A stretch of 64,000 nt of DNA from Pleurotus djamor (GCA_029747585.1 JAPEVF010000080.1:1-64000), one strand, 5' to 3'. Positions 1 to 10,806 are shown, counted from the first letter of the stretch. A program made the numbers and translations. Notes: generated from the letters alone by a model not told the origin.

Positions 1-321
1 AGCTGCCATTTCTGCAAATATCAATTGACCTTATGGTAGAGATGAGTATGCTGCACTGTGTTTGAGCATCATCGATCATTTGAATGTGTATAGTAATTGG
101 GTGTAATTCAGCATTATATATTAAATACCATGGAGCGTTGAGTCTAAAATTAGGCTGTGGGTATCTAACCACGTCTGTTAATATCCTGTCAACCCTCTGT
201 ATGAGACTATTCAGAAAAGTCACAGCAGGTACCCAATCTGTCAGCCCTGTAACCCTGTGAGCCTCTGGCAGCTCTGTAATGGTCTGTGCAGAACTGCAAA
301 GCTTATCTGTTTTTCCTGATG
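1..321 (-). mobile_element. TE-1 transposon, terminal fragment (copy 1)
   Basis: This stretch is the exact reverse complement of 17821-18141 as far as I compared it, with no indel across 321 bp. It ends at base 321 with the TTTTTCCTGATG terminus seen at the ends of the complete copy at 17821-19638. The rest of this copy lies left of the window. Next to it begins an Spt5-like pseudogene, so this copy probably truncated that gene. No coding capacity is visible. Confidence 0.85.
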
Positions 322-1994
322 TTACATCCAGTGCCAATACTCTGATGCCATAACAGTATTATCTGGTATCCACGGCGTTCGCTTGCATCGTCGCCAACAA
401 CAATCCCTGATTGAGTTTGTCAATTACGGCGATCGTATTGCGCTCTGAGACCAGACTGCTGCCGCCCCTGTCCCAAGCGCTGAAACTTTTGTTAGGATCC
501 AAAATCGCAGTATCTATTGACATGACCTGGCCTATGTCCACCAAACTTCTCCTTCCAGTGGCATTGCCCAAGTCTATGTTGTGCCCAGACAGCCGACCAA
601 AGTCAAAACAAGAACTCCTGCAGGTACAACTCGACGGTCGGCTCCAGATCTTCAATGTGATCCTGATACATCTCTTGATGGGGAATATCAAAACCCGAAA
701 CCGAAAACTGACGACACCCACATCCACGGCCTTGAAATTCTTAACGTTCCCTTTCGCTACCTGCATCTAACGTCGATTCACCCCACCAATGATGAGATCT
801 CCCTTTTCGAGTCGTCACCTCTGTATGAGTCGGATCCTACGTTTGCTCAATCACTCAAGCACCTCCGGGCGGCTAGTTTCGAACCAGGGGAGCGTGCAAT
901 GGTCATCGCTGGCCCCTACAAAGGACTCCACGGAACCATCGACGAAGTTGGCAAGCAATATGTCATATTGTCCATCAACCAAAGCCCGGAACTTGGCCTC
1001 TATGAAGTCCCTTTCGAGGATATGTTATATCACACATCATCCATCGTGGAAGGATCGTATGTGACAGTTTCCCGAGGTCCATACCTAGGCTTGGCCGGAC
1101 ATGTCCAAACGGTGGCCGATGGTTATGCTGTTGTTGACCTGTCTTCATGTCCTGACCTCAAGATCGATGTCTCCGTGTGGCATCTGTCGTGGAAGGTCGA
1201 CATCGGTGATTACGTCACCATCATTGAAGGCGAGAATTTCGGCCTAGCAGGATTCATCGTCTCCGTGGATGCCCCAATCGTCGAGCTTTTCGCCTGTGAT
1301 TCGGTTGGACAAACCGAAGAACCTGAATTGGTATGTTAACTCCAAGTCTTATCACACATCCTAGCCTGACACCTGCGCTGCAGATCTGTGCCTTACTTAC
1401 CCATATCAAGCCTTGTACATCCTCCTCAAAATACACTCTTCCGACGTCCGAGGTACGCCTCGATTCGGGGGAAATGAAAAGGGAGAACTTTTGCGGCATG
1501 GAGGTTTCCGTCACAAGAATCAGCTACNTTTTTGGTTGGCTCATCCCGCTTTGAAGGGCAAAAAATGCGAGGTCACTATCACAGGAACCACAGGAGTTAT
1601 TGCTGGTCATCAGTGTGAAGTTCCGTATCGTGGTGGACGATACGAAGGGGTCAGAGGCTATACAGTCGTCACTGACGAAGGGCCCTTGGATGGGAATTCT
1701 GTCGTCAAGGTGGCCATAGGCCCTTATACTGCCCTCCCGTTTCGCATTCGACATCTTCTCCCCGTTTCAGACCCCAATGTCATCATCGTTGGGACCCGAA
1801 ACACTGTCATCGGGCCCGATGTTCAAGGGAATGAAACTTTTCGTGGACAACATGCAATTGTGTACCCATGCACGTACCCTATCCTGGATAATCAAAGACT
1901 CGTGCTATTGGAGTCTCAGAAATGGGCTTACCTTCCGATTTCCTCACTTTGTTTCTCAGGTTCAATCGTCGAATGGTCGGGCGGTATGTACTAG
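322..1994 (+). pseudogene. Spt5-like (NGN/KOW) transcription elongation factor paralogue, truncated
   Basis: Reading frames match the better preserved paralogue at 32714-35431 (minus strand). The order is: end of an NGN domain (about 355-450), a linker, KOW domains (about 870-1330, with AGPYKGLHG and EGENFGLAG cores), an exon at about 1390-1550, and a C-terminal part (1550-1994) ending in GGMY like the paralogue. It is broken. The N-terminal exons are replaced by TE-1 ending at 321. An in-frame TGA lies near 447 where the paralogue codes on. The middle of the last KOW block is missing, near an N at 1529. Spt5 binds RNA polymerase II with Spt4 and aids elongation; this copy is unlikely to make a full protein. 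Frames must be joined through at least one intron (about 1340-1385). Family assignment is firm; loss of function is inferred. Confidence 0.8.
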
Positions 1995-2328
1995 GCCATG
2001 AACTCGCGCTTTTTCGTTTTTTTAGGACATTTTTGTAGACACACTTGCTTTGCGTGCTTTTTTGCTTTAATCGCAGATCTTTTCATGTAATTATCGTATA
2101 GGCACCCACAAATGATTAATCACTCTTATTGAAACCGCGTCCAACAATGCTCATCCCCCTTCCTTTTGGTGCGCATTACCGCATAGATCACGCCCAAATC
2201 CCTCCACGCCTGCTTTCAAGGCCTTTTCATGGGGAGCCACGTCGTCAGAGCGGAGTCAAAGCTTCCCGTCGTTCAAAACAAAGAACGGCCCTTTCATTCA
2301 TTCTCCCTTCCCGCCACAACCTTCTCCC

Positions 2329-3072
2329 ATGTTCTGCGTGGAGTTGTTACTCAAGTTCTTCGAAGGGGCCGACAAAAGCACTCTTCGCTCTCTCCTCCTT
2401 GTTTCTAAAGCAATTCACAGTGTCGCCGAGCCCCTCCTCTTCGAAGATGTCGTCGTTCCTGACGTAGTGGCACTTGCCTTGTTCCACCGAGCGCTCATCC
2501 AGCATCGGAGGTACCGTATGCGCTACGTCAGAAGACTGTGTATCACACTTCCTCCTCCCAAGTTCGAGCTACCAACAACTCTGGCACCAGGCCTGCGCGC
2601 GCTTTTCTCCCAATTGATCAATGTAGAGGCCTTTTCCCTCCAAATTTCCCCCGCCTGCCACATGCAATCGTTCCGCCTACCCAGTGGCTTGTGTCCGCAT
2701 CTAACACACTTGGAAGTGACAAGTCTTGCGCTCCTTGAAGAATGTTCTTTTCTGTCTTCCATCAAGCACCTACGCATTACCAATCAGGGTTACGTCCCTT
2801 CTCGATGTGCTCAACGGACCCTTTCCCTCTTGCACAATCTCGAATTTTTATCATGCGGATCAAAACATCAAACCATCTTTTGCTTTGGTATGGCATTACC
2901 CGCTGGGTGTCTCCTGAGATGCTGGGAGCTTCACGGCGAGTTCTACATACCTGATTACCTCTCGACAAACAAGGAAATCATCGCAGTTCTCAATCTAAAA
3001 CGGGTGCGATGTCTACGACTTTTCCATCCTTGTTGCCGGCCCTGGAACTCATCGAATTTCGTTCTTCAATAA
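2329..3072 (+). CDS. F-box/LRR-like protein, probably truncated
   Basis: The 247-aa frame opens with an F-box-like helix pattern (VELLLKFF, then LRSLLLVSKAIHSVAEPLLF), the layout by which agaricomycete F-box proteins bind Skp1. Leucine-rich segments that would recognise substrate follow (HLTHLEVTSL, SIKHLRITN, LHNLEFLS). Such proteins usually run 350-550 aa, so this one looks short. The KDZ element begins only about 115 bp downstream, and the last 20 residues are not leucine-rich, suggesting a frameshift or loss of the 3' end. The start at 2329 is the first Met before the F-box. It could be a decaying paralogue of a large family rather than a working ubiquitin-ligase adaptor. Confidence 0.55.
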   Translation: MFCVELLLKFFEGADKSTLRSLLLVSKAIHSVAEPLLFEDVVVPDVVALALFHRALIQHRRYRMRYVRRLCITLPPPKFELPTTLAPGLRALFSQLINVEAFSLQISPACHMQSFRLPSGLCPHLTHLEVTSLALLEECSFLSSIKHLRITNQGYVPSRCAQRTLSLLHNLEFLSCGSKHQTIFCFGMALPAGCLLRCWELHGEFYIPDYLSTNKEIIAVLNLKRVRCLRLFHPCCRPWNSSNFVLQ

Positions 3073-3187
3073 GTCCTGGGTGCATCAGAAGCCGATTCTA
3101 CAGGAACTGATGGGCACATGTGTCATGGAATTCCGAAGGGATTGAGAGGGGGAATCACAAGACTCAGTCACGATCCTCTGACAGTAC

Positions 3188-3206
3188 CGTCCCACAGCAC
3201 GCGCAC
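3188..3206 (+). repeat. KDZ element left terminal inverted repeat
   Basis: The 19 bases are complementary to 20279-20297 with one mismatch (G/A in the GCGC part). An imperfect extra copy of the CTGTGGGACG core sits just inside the right end (20252-20263). Confidence 0.7.
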
Positions 3207-3234
3207 TTTTGCTGACTTTGTCGTCCCTCAGCAT

Positions 3235-3692
3235 GGATAGCTACACATTGGGCTGTCCATGATAGCTAGGTATTTGGTAAAGCTCAGCGTCGCTACTTGC
3301 AGTAGGGTGCCACTCACCAAACGCTAGCTACTCCGTGATCTTCCACATTAGGTGGATTCTTGGAGAATGTCATCCTCGCTATTCAGTCCATGCGTTCCGG
3401 GTATCCAACGTAGCTACCCCTTGAATCTTCCAGGCTAGCTATACACTATCGCGCCGATGGTCAACCTCAATGTAGCTATGCCAGTTACACATCACTCACC
3501 AATGGGTAGCTACACCGTGTATCCCATTTCAATCGATATGCTCCGTTTATCCAACATAGCTACGCCTTGAGTCTTCCAGGGTAGCTATACCCTATTGCGC
3601 CCATGGTAATCCTCAACGTAGCTATGGTCACTCACCAATGGGTAGCTATGCCGTGACTCCGGCGTCGGGCAGATGAAGTCATCGTAGCTATC
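3235..3692. repeat. Subterminal array 1 of the palindrome TAGCTA
   Basis: About twelve copies of the palindromic core TAGCTA occur in 460 bp, some extended to the full palindrome GTAGCTAC. They are spaced roughly 20-85 bp and often alternate between flanks such as ACG-TAGCTA and GGG-TAGCTA. A 6-mer should occur once in about 4 kb by chance. The placement inside the TIR suggests binding sites for the element's transposase or regulator (inference). Confidence 0.85.
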
Positions 3693-3923
3693 CAGTCAAC
3701 GTGTTTACAGTCTTCAGTGCCAATGTTTTTCGGTAAGTACCGCAGGGTTAGAGTGCCGTGTTTCGACCACACGTCAAGGTTCCAAAGAGACCTCAAAACA
3801 TGTACGTGTTTGAACTCGTCGTAACGTCAAACAAAAGTGTGTGGTACAGCTGGATAGGAACTGAGGGAGCCGGTTATCGTAGGTCTCTGTGTTCCGGATA
3901 GCATAACGACTCACGATTATACA

Positions 3924-4324
3924 CTAAACGTCCTCTTTGACGGCCTTGAACTTGTACCCATCGAGCGGCTGGTGGACTTTCCTTCCCTTCCACAGACCCA
4001 TCGTTAGTGCCTCTTTGCCTTTGGCGTCGGCTTCAACGTGCGCCCAACCGCGTTGAATTCCATTCGCAAAAAGCTTGATGGTGTAGTGTGGTTTGCTCTT
4101 GGTTTGGCCGCCCTTTAAAAGACTCTGGTGCTTCCAGTTACTGTCTCCAAGTCAGCTCCAGCTTTCAGACAGAACTTTGAGACTTACCACAAAAGGGCAG
4201 TATCAATCTTGTTGGCTGTGACCTTAGCCTTGAGTTGCCCAGCCATCTTGAGCAATAAATCAGCCTCTTTGGGGTTCCTTTGGAAAGGTTTGATGAGGGT
4301 AGTGTTAATGAAGAACTTCAACAT
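3924..4324 (-). CDS. Small hypothetical protein of the KDZ element (117 aa, 2 exons)
   Basis: Two exons join cleanly on the minus strand. Exon 4324-4188 starts with ATG in an ACCACCATG context, and exon 4140-3924 ends in TAG. The 47-nt intron has GTAAGT and ACAG ends, and the phases agree (137 + 217 nt). The protein is basic and begins MLKFFINTTLIKPFQ. Its C-terminal half reads like a compact beta-rich domain (KPHYTIKLFANG, GWAHVEADAKG). I recognise no family. It sits between subterminal arrays 1 and 2, so it is either part of the transposon's cargo or a captured gene. The unbroken spliced frame and good start context argue for a real gene. Confidence 0.6.
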
Positions 4325-4604
4325 GGTGGTAGTTGGAGAAGAAAAGGTGGGCGTTTGCCATCCTTTGTTGACGCTTCGTCATCGGCTCCCACAACGTCGA
4401 CGATTAGCGCTGGCGCCGCGGGAGTGTCAACGACCCAGTGGGGCAGTCAATATAGTAGATGCCTTTCTATGAAAAAGATCAAAGAAGGTAGGGGGCAGAG
4501 GAAGGTCCGTTCCCTTACCCGATAGGAGGATCCCTAACGCAGGGTGACTTCGTAGCTGAACTTCGATGCTGTGAGTGGGTATCCTGGCACTTCGTCGACT
4601 AAAA

Positions 4605-5445
4605 AGATGTCAGCGTAGCTACGTCGTAAATTGGGAGTGAATAGCTACCCCGTGTTCCCGATTCACGGTCCGGACTCAGGGAAGAGCGAGTAGCTATACC
4701 GGAAGACGTAGGCTCTCATCAGGTCAGTTGAGCTATTCGCGCACTTCGGCGATTTGACCGAGAGACCTTACTAGCCAGTGTCAGCGTAGCTAGTCGACGA
4801 ATTTAAAGGGAATAGCTACCTTGGTTTCTGGCCGTTAAAAATCTCAGAGTAGCGGCTCTCGGACAAACCAGTCGAGTAGCTGGTACGGAGTCTCTCAAAA
4901 ATGAAAATGTCAGTGTCGCTAGTCAATGGATTTAGAAGGAATAGCTACCTTGGAGCCTCTCAAAAATGTAAATGTCAGCGTAGCTNGTCGGTGAGTTTAA
5001 AGGGAANAGCTACCTTGGTTTCTGNCCGTTAGAAATCTCAGAGTAGCTCATCTGTGAATACAGAACCAAGGAGCGAGTACACAGTCCGACAACGAATGAA
5101 ATGTCAGCGTAGCTAGTCGGTGAATTTAAGGGGAATAGCTACCTTGGTAGCTGACCGTTAGAAATCTCAGAGTAGCTGCTCTCAGAGAATCGAGCCGAGT
5201 AGCTGGTACGGAACCTCTCAATAATGAAAATGTCAGCGTAGCTGGTCGGTGAATTTCAAGGGAATAGCTACCTCGGTTTCTCTGTGGGTGGGTAGCCCAG
5301 AGTAGCTACTTTCTGGAACTGAAGCATGTAGCTAGTATGGAGTCTGACAACAACAAGATAGATGTCAGCGTAGCTATTGGGTGAATATAGAGGGAACAGC
5401 TACCTTGGTTTCTTCGCACGCAGGATATTGCGGCTATCTACCCGT
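4605..5445. repeat. Subterminal array 2: ~130-bp tandem repeat with TAGCTA motifs
   Basis: The block ATGTCAGCGTAGCT recurs near 4970, 5101, 5231 and 5361, a period of about 130 bp, with more diverged copies from 4608. Each unit carries three motif sites in fixed order: GCGTAGCTagtcg, GGGAATAGCTACC and CAGAGTAGCT. Several cores are mutated (TAGCTG, CAGCTA) and three carry N. It lies directly 3' of the large minus-strand gene that ends at 5500. Confidence 0.85.
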
Positions 5446-5499
5446 TGGGTTTTCGGCGACAAGTCAGATTTGCACAAAAATACATAAGTACAACATTGA

Positions 5500-8480
5500 T
5501 CACTCGACCAGACGACACTGCGCTAACACCCAAATCAAACCAGACAGTGCCTTATTATAGGGCACATAATCCTCCTTCTCCTTGGCGAGGAGGCTGATGT
5601 TACGCCCCCACAGAGTGAACGCCCAGACGACGACCAACAGTCCTTGACCGGCAGGATGTGTCCATGGAGTCGAGTCAATGAATGCGACGAGCTCATCTGC
5701 GCTAAATCCAGCCAAGCGTCTCTCCTCCTCAGTGGCGTTGTCGGGCGGTGTGACCTCAGGCTTGCTTTCATCCCACCATGTCATAATTGCTGGCCCCAAC
5801 TTCGGGTTTTTGAGAACCTCCTTTTGAGCATCGAAGGAAGTGTAGGTAGCGAGGGCGTTGTTGTACGCGATGAGCTGAGGGGGGAAATTTTTGGGGAGCG
5901 ACTCTGGAGGGAACGGGAATTCAAGGTATTTTCGTTCCAACGCCGGGAACTTCTTAACCCTCAAATAGGTAGACTCCAACTGGGCCCAGAAGCGCAACAT
6001 CCTCACCCACTCAGCAGCGATCGCCGGCTTCATCAGCTTCTGGACGGCCTTGGTGAGTCCGACGTCAATAGCAAGGGCGGAGATCGAAGCAGGGATGAAT
6101 AACTTCCCAATAGCCAACGTCAGGGAGGGATCGATCGGTCCCTTCTTTGAGGAAGGCTTTTTAGCGGTAGGATTCGATCTGGAAGATGTTGAGTACACTT
6201 CAAACGCGCCCACAAGGAACGACTCACGGCAGGGCATGTAAGAGGTCTGTGCAGCCGGCCAGAAGCATGTCGTACTGTTCCATACGAAGCACGGAGTTAC
6301 AGACATGGACTGGCAAGGCTTCCATGGCGTCGGGCTCGACGAATTGTACGGATTGGAAATCGCGGATCATAGAGCCGACGATGAGGAGTACAGTTTCCAG
6401 GGAATCTCGCCTGAGACTACCGTCGTTTTGCAGTACCATGGGAATGTACTCTTTGAGGAAATGAACGGTGGACTCAAAGGCGTTGACACCACTGTGAAAG
6501 GCGGCGGGGAGGTATGGCTCTGGATAGTCCCACCGACCAAAGTCTGGGCATCCCGGTAGCAACTCAAACGAACCATCGTACTAGAAGGAAAGGAATTAGT
6601 CAGGTAATTACAGAAATAACACGTATTCAACTCACCACCGAGGAGCATTTGGCCAGGAGACCAAGTAGATCACTGAAGATGCTGACCGACTCCTTCAAAA
6701 GGGTCGATAGGTATCCGAATCGAGCGTCAGGCGTGGGTTCAACTCCAGCGGGGGCACCTTCTGCCACGACCTTTGGTCGCTTGCCATGTGATGCGTTCGG
6801 TCCCTCGGATGCTGCTAAAGCCGGAGGCCCTCGTTTTTTCACGAGGGCACCTTTGTCTTCGGTCGGGGGTGGGTTGTCGATGTCCATATTGTCATGCTTG
6901 TCGTCGAAGAAAGAGTCGTCCTGAGAGTCGTCCGAGTCTACCTCCTTGTACTCCATGTCTTTCCCCTTAGACGCCTCTCCACTGGTCTCTTTCCCCTTCC
7001 CCTTGTCCAGCACTGGCGCAACGATAGGACGCTTCGCCGTGATGAAACTCAAACCAACGCCCTCCGTGTCCTGGAGTCTCTTCCAATGCTTCATCCACCT
7101 GAGCAGCATATCAGTCTTCAAGCTACTGGGATCCCGGAGCGCCCAGTACTCCTCCTCGAACTCGTCCCATACTCGGTACTTGTCCAGAAGGTACTCCTTG
7201 GGTTTATCAAGGATCGATGTATAAGGAGCACTGGCGGCGGTTTGGTGTTCGTAACCTAGTAGTACGATTAAATGTGTAAAGATTTCACTGAGAAATGACG
7301 TACGCCATGTTTTATTGATGTACGTGCGAGCCAGGTTACGCAACGGTATTGAAGGTGGGTTGGTTGGTATAGGTTCTTCTGATAAACGAGGCGGTTTACC
7401 CTTCTCCTCTATGAGCTTCGCCCACGTGGGGTCCTCTTCCTCCTCCTCGTCGGCAGGGACAGTTTTCAGACCGTCTACAAGTGTCTATCAATATACACAG
7501 TCAGAGCAGAGAAGGTTATTCCTCACCCGAGTCGTACATCCGTTGGATTATCTCCTCAAAGGCTTGGAGAAAGGTACCTTGGGTATTACCATCCATACGT
7601 CCGACAATGCCATCGGGATCGACACTACGCGGTGTTTCCCGGGATTAGAGCGAGGGGAAGGCATAAATGGTAAAAAAACCACTTACGCGGTGACCTCGTA
7701 TTTCTTTCCCGCTTTGTAGGACTGCAAGGGGAATCCAATCAGCGTCAAGATGGAGACGCGCAGCTTATTCGTTGTTTTCCGGGCGTAACCTTTGTATCGA
7801 TCCTTCAAATCCCCGGGTTTGGTCACACTGTGAAGACATCATGGGTGTCATGACGATCCGAAGGGTAATCAAAGACTTACAATAATTTGTCCTCCTCTGA
7901 AACACCGTTGGCGTTCCAGTCGGCAGCAGTGTCTTGATACAACTTCCTCTGCTCCGGCTTGCAGTTTGCAGCCATGAGCTCATCCAACTTCTTCATCCGT
8001 TGACCGAACTGTTGCTTCAGAGGATACGCCTGCTTGGCTTCGGCAAGGAGCAAGGCGTAGAGTTCCTTGTCAAGCCTGCTGAATACGGTGACTTCAGACC
8101 ATGCTGAGGTCCGGCCAGCCGGAGCCTTGAGCAAGTCAACTCCTTGATATGTCGCCGAGCTTCCGTCAATCCCGACGGAGGGGGGGTTGTCGTTAAACCA
8201 GGAAAAGCAGAGCTGAAAATGAGAATATGTCAACCACGCACAGAAAACATAGAGTAGATGTGAATACCGTCTCGAGGTCCCCGTTCTGAACGGTGGGTAG
8301 TCCAGAGGACCTTAACTCTGCCGCAGCGTTTGCTGCGGTAGCCATCTTCTCCATACCGCTCGTGTGCTGGCTGTATGTTGTCTGGTACTTTTGGAGAATA
8401 GCTTTGAGCTCCGGAGTGACCCACGCATGGGGGGAAGCCTGCTCTTGCGGGGTGGAGGTAGACGTGGACTTAGCGACCAT
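5500..8480 (-). CDS. Large KDZ-element cargo protein of unknown function (~1000 aa, multi-exon)
   Basis: The minus-strand start is ATG at 8480 (MVAKSTSTSTPQ). At least eight exons can be followed by frame and GT..AG borders, in coordinates descending through about 8478-8270, 8215-7885, 7830-7690, 7640-7550, 7480-7310, 7255-6640, 6580-6240 and 6180-5500. The N-terminal half is helical (a QKYQTTYSQHTSGMEKM region, then ELYALLLAEAKQAYPLKQQ). A low-complexity acidic/Lys linker follows (DSDDSQDDSFFDDKHDN, with a KKRGPP/GKRPK patch that could be a nuclear signal). The C-terminal third is aromatic and hydrophobic (TPWTHPAGQGLLVVVWAF). I recognise no domain. Its position inside the KDZ element, facing away from the transposase operon-like block, marks it as element cargo. 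Exact splice sites are approximate. Confidence 0.7.
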
Positions 8481-8701
8481 TTGGTGGGGGCGGAATTTCA
8501 CGAAGGCAGTACAGCGTACGACAAAAGATGGGATTGGGAAGGAAGGAAAACTCGGACTAGCTATTATGGCGTCTAGTATATGAAGGGCGCATATCTCGAT
8601 CCGCCAGGGTCTGCAGGCTGCCCAGCCGGCCGACGTAGCCTAGACGTTATCCTGAAAATATCAAATNCAAAAAAAGATACGATTTTTCAATAAAAATATT
8701 T

Positions 8702-8998
8702 TTAAAAAACCTTTGACTTCGCCAGCTGGTGTTTTTTGTACCTTTCCCGGATGCACCGATCTTCATACGCACGCCATTCTGCCTCCCGCTTTCGGAATTC
8801 TAACGCTGATACCCAGCAATACGCCATCTGATAGTAATTCTCCTGCTCCCTCGCCGACAGACTGTCAAAGAATGCCTGCTTGAGGTCCTTGAGCGGCAAA
8901 TCCGACGTCTCGTGTGCTTCCTTGAATTCACGCCATAAATCTGGGTCTAAGTCGACAGCGAGAATGACCTTTTGTCGCGAAATCGCTTCCTGGTCCAT
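8702..8998 (-). CDS. Small KDZ-element protein, paralogue A (98 aa)
   Basis: A single-exon frame on the minus strand, beginning MDQEAISRQKVIL. It is rich in Trp, Arg and Glu, and its C-terminal half is probably a long helix (REQENYYQMAYCW, FRKREAEWRAYEDR). It shares spacing and motifs with the neighbour at 9194-9493: an xEW/LWxxF start, a KxLxxxFFxSL centre, and a WRxxxxR end. The two probably arose by duplication. No known domain is recognised. It may have an extra 5' exon, since good splice signals (GTGAGT, CAG) lie just upstream. Confidence 0.55.
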   Translation of the reverse strand: MDQEAISRQKVILAVDLDPDLWREFKEAHETSDLPLKDLKQAFFDSLSAREQENYYQMAYCWVSALEFRKREAEWRAYEDRCIRERYKKHQLAKSKVF

Positions 8999-9193
8999 AT
9001 TCTGTCTGAGATCAGTCTTCGCGCCTGAGGGCCAGAGTCAGAGTACTCACTACAATCTTGACAGAGTGACGTGCACTTCGATAGAAGGCTCAATGAGAGA
9101 CTTGCACTTTATATACTATAATGCGACACAATTTTTTTTTAACCGTTGAAATCCATTTTTAACCAAAAAAAACAAATGTAAGTACGGCAAGAT

Positions 9194-9493
9194 TTACGAT
9201 GGAGGATGGCGTTCCTGCAGGAGAAATACAGGCGAACAGTGGTTCAGTTTACGACGGGCTGATTGGTTCGTGAGACTGCGCACCTGTAGACGTCTCCACT
9301 TGGACTGCATGTCCCTCATCTTGGCAGTCTCAATGATCACCGCCTGCATGAGGGGCGCGAGCGATGTGAAAAACATCGTCTCCAGCCTCTTATCGGGGAC
9401 TTCCCCATTCGGTGATTGCGCCTGGACAAAGGTCATCCACTCCGCAGGGAGGACCAAGCGAGCTGTGGACTCGGGGGTGCATACGGTGGACAT
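9194..9493 (-). CDS. Small KDZ-element protein, paralogue B (99 aa)
   Basis: Starts at MSTVCTPEST (9493). Its core, PAEWMTFVQ followed by DKRLETMFFTSLAPLMQ and SKWRRLQVR, lines up with the 98-aa protein at 8702-8998 at Trp, Phe-Phe, Ser-Leu and Trp-Arg positions. The C-terminal 25 residues look unlike the paralogue, so the real end may be spliced differently. Function is unknown. It lies at the point where the element switches from minus-strand to plus-strand genes. Confidence 0.5.
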   Translation of the reverse strand: MSTVCTPESTARLVLPAEWMTFVQAQSPNGEVPDKRLETMFFTSLAPLMQAVIIETAKMRDMQSKWRRLQVRSLTNQSARRKLNHCSPVFLLQERHPPS

Positions 9494-9689
9494 GACTGTA
9501 GTGCTAGAATGAGAAGATGAGAATGCTATTAGAAAAAAGTGGCAGGTGGGAATCAGCCACCATATTGCTCACCTTAGAAAATGGGTGGAGAAGATGGGGG
9601 GAAGATATGGCACCACAACGGCTAGTCGAAGCCCAGGTGGCGTGCGAAATTGAAACGTGGCCGTGAGACATCAACAAGGTTTGAAACTC

Positions 9690-9848
9690 CGACCCTCAAA
9701 TATCGAACCTTCCGTTTCGCCTCCCTTTTCCTTGCCCACCATCATCCTCTCGCCCTTTTTTTTGTTTTGTTGAAACTTTTGTCTGTTTTGTTTGGTTTCG
9801 GTTTTTTTTTTTCATATCCTTTCATCCTTTTCTTTCTTCCTGCGAGTC
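9690..9848 (+). promoter_or_regulatory. Pyrimidine-rich promoter-like tract
   Basis: A 160-bp T/C-rich run (TTTGTTTTG, TTTTTTTTTTTCATATCC, CCTTTTCTTTCTTCC) directly precedes the hairpin region. CT-rich tracts often lie upstream of fungal transcription starts. It sits between divergent gene sets and could serve either direction. No TATA box is obvious. Confidence 0.35.
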
Positions 9849-9869
9849 GGTAATTGGTGGGCCATGGTT

Positions 9870-10618
9870 AGCTGAAGTACCGAACGGTACTTTACCTAGC
9901 ACCGGTGGTCGAGGCTAGAATTAGCTACCTCGACCACTGAGACGCGTATTCGACGCGTCTCAACCGCAGCCGAGGTGGATTTAGCCACCTTGCCTGTGTG
10001 AACCTGCGCTTCGGCGGGTTCTTTGGTCTCGGTACGCGTCTCGGCGTCCGACTCCTACCTGCACACATAGGTTGCGGGGCGGCTCTGGGTATCGCTTCGG
10101 ATACCTACTGCTCTGTTCCTGTCATCGGTCTGCGTGTTTTCTTCAGCCACATACTCAAGAATCAAGGTGTCCGCTTCCGGCATATCAGGTAAGTCGTTTA
10201 CCTTTTCTACCTGGCTAAGATTGTCTAAATCAACCCTCTTTAGACAAGTCTTACAACATCTATGTCATCCGGGGTACTCCTTATCCTGTCTTGCTTGTTC
10301 GTCACTGATATTAACTTGTCTCATGTAGGTATCGTCTGCCTGTTCCTTGGTTCCAAGGTGTGTAATATATCTTTGGAATCGCCGTTGCTTACCTTTTATC
10401 CCCAGTTATCTGTCTCTTTCTTGGGAACATGGTACGTCTTCCCCTGCTGTTTCGCAAGTTAATTTGTCTCATAGGTCTCTTCAAAGCTGTGAACGCCGCA
10501 GCATGGTTCTGTGATGCAGGTAAGTACTATGGTCGCTGGTCGCTCTCCCTTGCTAACGACGTTTTAATAGGCTCGAGTACCCGGATTGAGGTTTACATAG
10601 CGACGTTGTAGTCATAGG
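9870..10618 (+). ncRNA. Candidate structured, spliced transcript with UUCG-capped hairpins
   Basis: Six hairpins follow each other. Stems are at 9875-9882/9885-9892, 9905-9914/9928-9937 (10 perfect pairs), 9939-9947/9953-9961 (9 perfect), 9973-9978/9985-9990, 10000-10007/10014-10021 (one G-T pair) and 10088-10093/10100-10105. The last two are capped by C-TTCG-G, the very stable cUUCGg tetraloop, and the third has ATTCG. Downstream, fungal-size introns are visible: 10189-10243, about 10271-10327, about 10357-10405, about 10433-10472 and about 10519-10570. Joining the exons keeps one frame open from about 10000 to an in-frame TGA near 10490. However, no ATG start is seen and the hairpins fall mostly outside that frame. 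It could be a non-coding RNA, a 5' leader, or a small protein gene with an undetected first exon. Confidence 0.45.
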
Positions 10619-10806
10619 TAGACTTCGTAGTTGATAAGTAGACTTGGATGTATAGAATTTTCGTTCAATAGAAAAAGTTGGGGTCCCCTTTGGTCGGCTC
10701 CTAAATTTTTGTCCCCAAAAAAAAGTCACGTGACCATGTTCATATTTTTCGAATGGCGCGTGGTCCGTGCCTGTCCTCCATACCTTCCATCCATTCACAT
10801 ATATCC

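Noticed and set aside
4605..5445. CRISPR-like array
   Set aside because: Period and repeat length (~130 bp tandem units with a palindromic core) do not fit CRISPR, and this is a fungal genome.
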